Source: Conidiobolus incongruus B7586 (Eukaryota > Entomophthoromycota > Entomophthoromycetes > Entomophthorales > Conidiobolaceae). From it: DNA of 16,342 nucleotides. How positions within the stretch are numbered: the first letter of the stretch is position 1; every line of letters begins with the position of its first letter. Of this stretch, positions 10,225-16,342 are shown in pieces. Made by a program: the position numbers and the translations under genes. The stretch covers positions 1 to 16,342 of the forward strand of contig JNEM01014038.1 in NCBI GenBank assembly GCA_000697335.1. The letters are read 5' to 3'. The notes beneath the pieces were generated by a model that made no database searches, had not been told where the DNA came from, and was given only the letters and a program-made list of their open reading frames with translations.

Positions 10225-10755
10225 CTATTTCCATAATTGGCATTTTTTCAAGCAATCTCCAACGTCTTCTTTTTTGATAGGTAATAAGGCTACACTCGTC
10301 ACAATATTCTCAGGTTGCTCAATCCATTTATAATAAATAATATTTTTACTCTCCAATTGTTCAATTAATTTGTTAATGGAGTTTTCATTTTTGGTCTAAA
10401 TTATTAATATTTAATAATACTATATTATATTATACTAATAATAGATAAATAATTACTTCTAAAATCACTTTGTGCATACTATTCAAGTTACTCAAATAAG
10501 CTTGAGTATTGGGATGGTTTCTATACTGATGCAAAATAGCTGTTGACGCGTGGCATGCTTGCGCAATAATGCTATATTATTATCAAATATAAATTATTCA
10601 AGTCTTAGTTTTCATCATTTATTAGTTACCTTCCATGGTTCCAGTTCAGATTCTATTGTTAAAAATTAACATTCAACTTAATATCAAATATAATTTATAT
10701 TTACTTTCATTAAATCTCTTCTAATAATAATATACATAATTAAATTTTCTCCCAT
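10225..10755 (-). CDS. PTRHD1: PTRHD1-like protein (peptidyl-tRNA hydrolase 2 fold)
   Basis: Four exons, read by eye: 10755-10705, 10652-10630 (only 23 nt), 10571-10457 and 10395-10225. The introns are 52, 58 and 61 nt, all GT-AG with TAG acceptors. The 119-residue product starts MGENLIMYIIIRRDL, after an in-frame upstream stop, and contains GSIIAQACHASTA, SMHKVILE and YKWIEQPENIVTSVAL. These align with human PTRHD1 (140 residues) at RKDL, GALVAQACHA, MRKVVLE and WLEQPENIATCIAL. The family belongs to the PTH2 fold that cleaves peptidyl-tRNA; whether PTRHD1 itself has that activity is unsettled. No targeting signal is evident. A possible AATAAA on this strand lies at 10182-10177. Its start faces the 64-residue frame across 220 bp. 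Confidence 0.9.
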
Positions 10756-10975
10756 GATAATAATTCAATATCAGGAATAATTAAAACAATTAATTAATCT
10801 TAGTATTTTTAATGATTTGAAATTGTGTTTATTATCCAAACATCATTTAATTTTGTATTAAAGCAGAAAATTCATGGGATTGTAATTTTAATGTTCAAAT
10901 CCCATAAATTAAAACCATTGTATTTAAATAATTTCGATAAATTAATCACGATTAAAAATTAAAAACTGAATAAAG
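10756..10975. promoter_or_regulatory. divergent intergenic promoter region
   Basis: 220 bp separate the start codons of the PTRHD1-like gene (minus) and the 64-residue frame (plus), so both promoters should lie here. It contains an inverted repeat ATGGGATT (10874-10881) and AATCCCAT (10898-10905) with a 16-nt gap, which could be a dimeric factor site or a hairpin. No TATA assignment is meaningful at this base composition. Confidence 0.5.
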
Positions 10976-11170
10976 ATGAAGTATGATAAAACGGTTGAAT
11001 TATTAAAGAAACAATTTGAATCTGAAGAAACGATTGACAAATTTTTAGATGATCAAAAAATTCCAGTATTAACTAGTGACCAGTCAAACATTTTAGATAT
11101 TCAATGGTCCCAGCCTTTACCTGAAAACAAGGATTTATTTGTAAAATATCAAACAAGAAAACAGATGTAA
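10976..11170 (+). CDS. small hypothetical protein, 64 residues
   Basis: The frame starts at an ATG preceded three codons earlier by an in-frame TGA, and ends in TAA. The product is hydrophilic and charged, with a predicted-looking helical start (VELLKKQFESEETIDKFLDD) and a conserved-looking tail with WSQPLPENKDLF. It has no signal peptide, membrane segment or Cys/His cluster. Base composition and mixed codons resemble the neighbouring real exons more than the surrounding DNA, and an AATAAA at 11250-11255 lies about 80 nt after the stop. I do not recognise a family. It may be a complete small protein or the last exon of a gene whose earlier exons I cannot see. Confidence 0.5.
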   Translation: MKYDKTVELLKKQFESEETIDKFLDDQKIPVLTSDQSNILDIQWSQPLPENKDLFVKYQTRKQM

Positions 11171-11582
11171 TTATGCTTATCACGACAATTTAGCCCTTTT
11201 TATTTAAATATATCTTCTTAAAATCCCCTTTGACATTATGACCGTTATCAATAAAAGATACTTTTAATTGATATCACTATTATTTATGCCAAAACATTTT
11301 ATCGAATCAATTTTTGGTTATTTGAATTAATTTGTCTATCAATTGACAATCCAATATTGTATATAATACGTCAATTGTCACTATATACAGTATAATAGTT
11401 CTAATGTACTATGATTTAATTTTAAATCTGAATAGTAAATGTAGATGATCAACTATAAAATAAAAATAGATAATGATAGTGGAACTACATTTATTAATGG
11501 GATAATAAAATATTAGTTGATAACAATATGTGATTAAGATTAGTTTTATATTAGTATCCAAAAATTTTAATAGTATTTTTGT
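11171..11582. other. convergent intergenic spacer
   Basis: This holds the 3' ends of two convergent genes. It contains AATAAA on the plus strand at 11250-11255 and a minus-strand AATAAA at 11495-11490, about 90 nt past the ceramidase stop. A loose inverted repeat built on TGACAAT/ATTGTCA lies around 11340-11380. I see no other gene. Confidence 0.5.
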
Positions 11583-12407
11583 TTAGATCATAGGAACAAG
11601 ATTCATAGTTAACAAGCCTGAAACTGTGTAATATAAGCATAAACCCCCAAGTATATGCCAAAAAGAATGAACTGGAGCTACATTCAAACGATCTAACAAA
11701 AAGCACCCGATGCCAGTGACACCAAAAAAAGCTGCCCACCACATTCCTGATGTAGCCAAAATATAAACTTTGATTGGAGCTATGATGGTGCAGATAACAA
11801 CCGAAGTTGAAGCAGTATTTTCCCACCTTATTAAAAAGATTAAAAATAATCCGAACAGTAGAGGAAGATAAGTAGTTGAAGTGGTAAAGTGAGCATATGA
11901 GAGGGAAAGCGCAAAGGTATTCAAACCCATCATCATGGTTGCAAATGCTGCATCAGCTGAAGAGAATAGCTTAATTAAGTTCCAGTGGTAAATGAAACTT
12001 ATTACAGCGCATAAAAACGAAAGTAGTATACTAGCTTTTATAATATCAGGGAGAGTAGAATAAGAATAATCTCGCAACACTAACAGGGGTAAAGCGAAGA
12101 AAACAGAGGTGATGGTGCACCAAAATTCAGCTATATAATAGAAATATAAAGCTATAAGTTAAGATTGTCGACCATAAATTCAAAAATCAATATACCTATA
12201 TAAGACACTACAGCATATTTAGGTTCCATAGTAACTACTGTGGCTTTGGAGGATAGCTTGTAAAATAAAGTGTTGGTGTCTCTTGTTTTTGATTTATGGC
12301 AACTGCATTCTGAAGTAAGCGCCTATACCGAAATATTAGATAAAACCTTATAAATTAAAATTGATAAAACATACTTTCAAGAAGGTTTGAACTGAAGTTT
12401 CACTCAT
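11583..12407 (-). CDS. alkaline ceramidase family protein
   Basis: Three exons: 12407-12375, 12322-12196 and 12130-11583. The introns are 52 and 65 nt, and the product is 235 residues. It is a multi-pass membrane protein of the alkaline ceramidase family (ACER, yeast YPC1/YDC1), which hydrolyses ceramides to sphingoid base and fatty acid in the ER/Golgi. The family signature YAVVSYIAEFW spans the second intron. The zinc-site pattern is intact: S98 and H102 in SFIYH, D113 exactly 11 residues after H102, and H208/H212 in VHSFWH. These match S77, H81, D92, H217 and H221 of human ACER3. The N-terminal Ca2+ site seems degenerate: residues corresponding to D19, W20 and N24 are V41, T42 and K46, while E44 and E55 are kept. 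The first 40 residues (exon 1 and early exon 2) are unlike the family, so exon 1 is less certain. Confidence 0.85.
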
Positions 12408-12409
12408 TA

Positions 12410-12940
12410 TCTAAAACTGAAGCTATTCAAGGAATGTATGATGCTGGAGGTGTTAATAGATTAGAATAAGGCTTTTGAGATATAATTAGAGGATATTGCT
12501 TTCGGAAATATGATAATTACGGAACGATAAAAGCAACAAAATCAGAATATGGTTGATATCAGAAGACGATGGATTTTTCAACCAGAGGACATAGATCACC
12601 AGTTTTAGATTAAAACCTCTATTTATTTAGCAAGAGCATGTGTTATCTAATTAAATTTTCCTTAATTAATGTTCTATTGGGGAGTGATAAATTTTTCGAC
12701 TAATAAGATTTAGTTTAATTATGTTATGCTCGAGACATTATCACTAATTCAAAAAGTTTATTTGATTCAAAAATAAAAACTATGGATTATTTTCATGAGT
12801 TAGAATCATCTCCTGTGGTTGATTATTACTTATTAGCTCCAATCCTAAAGCTTTACCAAAAATGCTCTTTTCATGTTATAGATAATCTGCTCAAATCCAT
12901 TCTTTTTCCAATAATTTGGCAAAAAATATGGTATTATTGA
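12410..12940 (+). pseudogene. decayed protein-coding relic, family unknown
   Basis: G+C of 28-38% on counted lines and protein-like pieces mark a former coding region between two divergent genes. Recognisable pieces in plus-strand frames are AIQGMYDAGGVNRLE (near 12423), LEDIAFGNMIITER (near 12488), RRWIFQPEDIDHQF (near 12563) and a final open stretch from 12719 to a stop at 12938-12940 that includes ELESSPVVDYYLLAPILKLY and an internal ATG at 12782. The pieces are separated by several stops and at least one change of frame, so no intact product is expected, although the last stretch alone could be a short gene. I do not recognise the family. A set of unusually short exons is the alternative, but I found no splice sites that join the pieces. 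Confidence 0.5.
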
Positions 12941-13118
12941 AAAATTAATCTATTTAATTTTGAATCAGATTAATTCTTAAAGCAAAAATTGAAATTCATA
13001 TCCTTCTAAATTAGGTATTGAAGTTGAATTAATCAATTTGTCAATAAAATCAAACTTTATTCATTGAACGTCATAAGATCTTTTTTATTTATAAAGATAC
13101 AAACTTCAATAAATTATT

Positions 13119-14842
13119 ATGTCAGATAACTTAGAGGTGCTAAGTCAAGATACTAAACCTTCAATCAATATCATTCCAGTTCATACTGACAATTCCGCTC
13201 CAAAAAATTCCGATAATACCCCAGTTTCCGCCAATTCTCCCAATCATGACTCAATCTTAAAGGATAACGAACCATCAAACGATATATTCGCCTCCAATCC
13301 TTCTATTGAAGCTTCAGAAGTATCCAATGCCCCTATTACTCCAAACCAAGCTGAGGTAAGTGGCTTCTATATACATTTTTGTTATTTTCTTTCTTTTTTC
13401 GATATGTTTATATAAAAAATTCTATAATTTTCAGGAAAATGAAGCTAATGATAAAATTCAACAAGAGCCTCAAGCCCCTAAAGTCAAAGGTTAGTGATTT
13501 TTCTCTTTTCTTGCTATTAAATCACAAAAAATCAATAATTCATGCTTTTTATCTCATATAATATCATAAAAATTTTTCATTCAGTTAATATATTGTATAT
13601 TTAATAGAGTTCGTTATCGATCTTAATAGTATCAGCGAAGAAGAAAAGAAATCCAATCCTGAATACTTTCCAGGTACTAGTGCCAAAACTCCAGAGAGAT
13701 ACATGAAAGTGAGAAACGCTATTTTGGAGTGTTGGAGAAAAAATCCCACTGTATATTTATCAAAGCAAGCTTGTCGTAAAGAGCATACTGGATTGGGCTG
13801 TGTCAATGCTCTAGGAAGAATTCATTCCTATTTAGAAAGTATTAATGCCATTAATGTTGGATTCCCTCCCAAGCCACCAAGAAATGTCGCTCCTCGCAGT
13901 ACTACCTCAAAAAGTATTCAATCTAAGCGAAAAAATAGCCCCAATGGTTTTAATCATGATCTATCAGAGGATGATGCTGACTATATTGCCAACAGTACTT
14001 CTACTAATGGCTCCTCTCGAAGATCTACTAGAAAAAAGGTTAAAAACTATAATGAGCAGTATGATACTGAAGAATCACCCTTTAGCTTGGTTGAACCTAG
14101 TTTTTTCACTCAATCCAATCCACCTCCATTCAAAGTTATTTGCGATCCATCAATTCTAGCTATTTGTGATTTTCATTCTCATTTGTGCTGGACAGAAGTT
14201 ATAGGTTTATTGGGCGGAAAATATGATCAAGAATCTTCTACATTGACTATTTCGTCGGTGTTTCCTTGTAATGGAATGAGTTCAGATATTGAATGCGAAA
14301 TGGATCCATCTTCTGAAATGGAAGCTCGAGAATATTTTACATCATTAGGTTTGTCGGTAGTAGGATGGTATCACTCTCATCCTACTTTTTGCAGTCATCC
14401 CTCTATGAGAGATATTGAAACTCAGTTTTCATATCAAACATTATTTAAATTAGAAAACCAAGTTGAGCCATTTATAGGGTTAATCATCAGTCCTTTTGAG
14501 AAAAATGATCCCTCAGGAATTAATTCTGACATTCAAGCTCTCACTATCTTCCCATTTGGATCTCATGTAGATCATCGCTTACCTTTTCATTGTGATTTGG
14601 AAAAAGTCAAATCAGCTGATACAGCTCCACAGCTTCATATCTTTGAAGAATTAGTTCAAAGGTATGCTTATCATAGTAGAAAGGTTCACTTAAACAAAAT
14701 TTGGTGCAAAAAAGCTGATATCACATTTTATGACAAAATGTTATCCTCTGTTCAAAGTCATTTTGATGGTATCGACAATAATTTAGGTGACTTGAGATCA
14801 ATCTTAGATGGATTGATATTACCCAAATCTACCAAGAGTTAA
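13119..14842 (+). CDS. MYSM1: MYSM1-like SWIRM-JAMM histone H2A deubiquitinase
   Basis: Three exons: 13119-13355, 13435-13489 and 13608-14842. The introns are 79 and 118 nt, and the product is 508 residues. Residues 1-107 are disordered and acidic/Ser-rich. A SWIRM domain occupies about 108-186 (EYFPGTSAKTPERYMKVRNAIL, GCVNALGRIHSYLESINAINVG), closely resembling the MYSM1 SWIRM. A basic linker (SRRSTRKKVK) follows. The MPN+/JAMM domain at about 272-400 has the full metalloprotease motif: E294 in TEVIGLLGG, then H353, H355, S363 and D366 in HSHP-x6-SMRD. MYSM1 removes ubiquitin from histone H2A in the nucleus. Human MYSM1 (828 residues) has an N-terminal SANT domain that is absent here. An earlier acceptor in intron 2 (CAG at 13582-13584) would lead quickly to a stop, so TAG at 13605-13607 was chosen. 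A poly(A) signal AATAAA lies at 14907-14912. Confidence 0.92.
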
Positions 14843-14985
14843 ACAGTCTAAGATATTTAAAATACATATTTATGATATAAGGAACCAAAATTTTATATTT
14901 AAAGACAATAAATACCACATCAAAATTGCTTGATTGTCAACTTGGTCAACTTTTATTCATGGTTTTATTGGGTATTATTCATTAA
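14843..14985. other. compact convergent 3' junction
   Basis: Only 143 bp separate the stop codons of the MYSM1-like gene and the metalloprotease gene. AATAAA occurs on the plus strand at 14907-14912, and on the minus strand at 14969-14964 and 14957-14952. The two minus-strand signals lie 17-34 nt past the protease stop, so the two 3'UTRs may be very short or overlap. Confidence 0.6.
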
Positions 14986-16342
14986 TTAAAATATTGATAA
15001 CAATACATTACTCAGTAAAATAATAATAAATGACACTGATGAATAATATGGTAAATCTTGTACTGAAATTGTACTACTCTCTTGATGCTTTGAATAATTT
15101 GAAAAAGTAGTGAAATTATTTTGATAGTCATCAAAACTTTCTTTTAGCTTATATCCTAAATGGGACAACATGTGAAGGAGACCGGGTCCAAAACTACCCA
15201 ATACAATCCCTTTTAGTTCAGGATTATCCAATACTTTACCAATCCTTGTTGCTGGTCTCATTAAGAAATCGGGGGTTGTTTTGTAGAGATGTTGGTCAAT
15301 ATGAGATAGCGAACTACCGGCTGTAAATTTTGGTGGAGTATGCAATAGCATTTGATATTTACTTTCTTCCAATTCTTCCAAATTTCTATTCAATCTGCTA
15401 AAGTCGATATTGTCAAACTGTTCCATTGATGATGATTCCACATCTTCTGAATTTTCACTTCTTCTATGTACATGATGCTGTCCTTCAGCTTGATTAAAGG
15501 ATGGAATAGGCTTATTAAATAAAAAGAATAAAGACTTTGGAATGGTTGCCAATTTAAATAATTTTTGAGATCTTTTGAAAATGGTTGCATTGACAAAATG
15601 ATCTTCCCATTCTTTTAAAGTTGAATGATTCCAAGTTTTTGTAGCATTAACAAGATGTAAAATCCATCGATCTAATCTTGCTTCCTCACTACTACCAAAG
15701 GCTAAAAATTTATCGTAAATAAATGGACTCGATAATCCCAAATAGTTTTTGGTCGTTGGGTCTCTTTTAATAGGTGGAGTCAATGCTTCTTTGTTGGATT
15801 CTAGGTATGGTTCCAAAGAAGACATAAACCCTAATAATTAAATTATTCACGATTGTAATTTAAATTGAAATCCAATAAATTTACCTAATCCATGAAGCAA
15901 TTCGTGTAGGACTAAAATTACGAGTATTAGTTTATACAGAATTGGTAATTAAATATTGCAAATTACTCAAGTATTCAAATTCGTACAAATCTCCAATGCT
16001 AAAATTATCATCCTAGCACAATATTAATTTTTAAAGTTTAAGAATACTAATACTAAATATATTACCACAAACCAAACTTCATTTCTGAGTCTAGAATCAT
16101 GCTCTATCATTATATTTTATTAAAGACAATAGTTCCTAATTGTAATAAAATAACATACCTATAATAATATCTGGCCCTGTGAATTGATGATCTAATTTAT
16201 ATTGCTTTACCAGACTCTAAATTTTGCATTTATGAATTACAATAATAGTATAAATTAATCATTCTTACCTGTGGATATAAATAGTTTTTGTCTAATTCTG
16301 GGATATTAAAGGACTGAATAGACCAATATGAGCTGGGAGCAG
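14986..16342 (-). CDS. secreted zincin metalloprotease, leishmanolysin-like motif layout (5' partial)
   Basis: The last six exons are in the window: 16342-16269 (cut by the edge), 16216-16159, 16103-16066, 16012-15967, 15911-15885 and 15830-14986. The introns are 52-55 nt. They give 361 C-terminal residues. The zinc motif HELLHGLGF (H74, E75, H78 in this partial numbering) is preceded by WFVDD and YEFEYLIL. The classical metzincin third His, 11th in HExxHxxGxxH, is Ser here. A downstream SHID (H257) followed by DFLM (M271) matches the displaced third ligand (SHW) and Met-turn (LM) of M8 leishmanolysin, and I recall similar GSSxSHxD...LM patterns in bacterial HELGHGLGF proteins. Five N-glycosylation sequons (NAT, NHS, NAT, NFT, NYS) and a hydrophobic C-terminal tail (residues 345-361) after small residues suggest a secreted, GPI-anchored enzyme. 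The signal peptide should lie upstream of the window. The C-terminal GPGLLHMLSHLGY block also looks family-conserved. Confidence 0.85.

Noticed and set aside
10898-10905. Box B-like word GTTCAAATCC near 10894 suggesting a second tRNA
   Set aside because: No T stem, anticodon arm or acceptor stem can be formed around it.
11551-11826. 91-codon minus-strand frame overlapping the ceramidase
   Set aside because: It is an alternative frame of the ceramidase last exon, which has the family motifs in its own frame.
13379-13561. 60-codon plus frame between MYSM1-like exons 1 and 3
   Set aside because: It crosses both introns and exon 2 in the wrong frame.
15958-15991. Longer version of the exon before the zinc microexon, leaving a 26-nt intron
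   Set aside because: The intron would be far shorter than all others. Using the donor GTAATT at 15966 gives a 55-nt intron and joins in frame to LHELLHGLG.

Overview
The window looks like nuclear DNA of an AT-rich, intron-bearing fungus, most likely an early-diverging lineage. Evidence: genes are split by short GT-AG introns, mostly 52-65 nt; sampled coding lines are about 37% G+C while sampled intergenic lines are about 7-10%; the RING protein carries a block that I recall from fungal RING-H2 proteins; and a MYSM1-type SWIRM-JAMM protein is present, a family I do not know from model yeasts. The lineage is inference. Introns were placed by eye from reading frame, splice sites and family resemblance.

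Left part (1-9965) is almost a gene desert. It holds one unspliced coding region for a RING-H2 ubiquitin ligase (5199-6974, with a probable 5'UTR intron) and one tRNA-Asp(GTC) at 8968-9039. The rest is very AT-rich DNA with microsatellites, two 28-bp palindromes and two mildly GC-elevated patches (about 4560-4800 and 9515-9665) that I cannot assign.

Right part (9966-16342) is gene-dense. On the minus strand at about 9966-10139 lies a box C/D snoRNA candidate of the U13/SNORD13 (yeast snR45) type, with antisense elements to both sides of the 18S rRNA 3'-terminal hairpin. Next come a four-exon PTRHD1-like gene (minus), a divergent 64-residue orphan frame (plus), a three-exon alkaline ceramidase homologue (minus), a decayed coding relic (plus), a three-exon MYSM1-like histone H2A deubiquitinase (plus), and the 3' part of a six-or-more-exon secreted, probably GPI-anchored zincin metalloprotease (minus) that runs off the right edge.

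The genes do not form one pathway. They are a neighbourhood of unrelated eukaryotic housekeeping genes (ubiquitin ligation, rRNA modification, peptidyl-tRNA hydrolase fold, sphingolipid turnover, chromatin deubiquitination) plus one secreted protease. The most notable items are the snoRNA, which shows no protein-coding signal, and the metalloprotease, whose zinc motif lies almost entirely on a 27-nt microexon.
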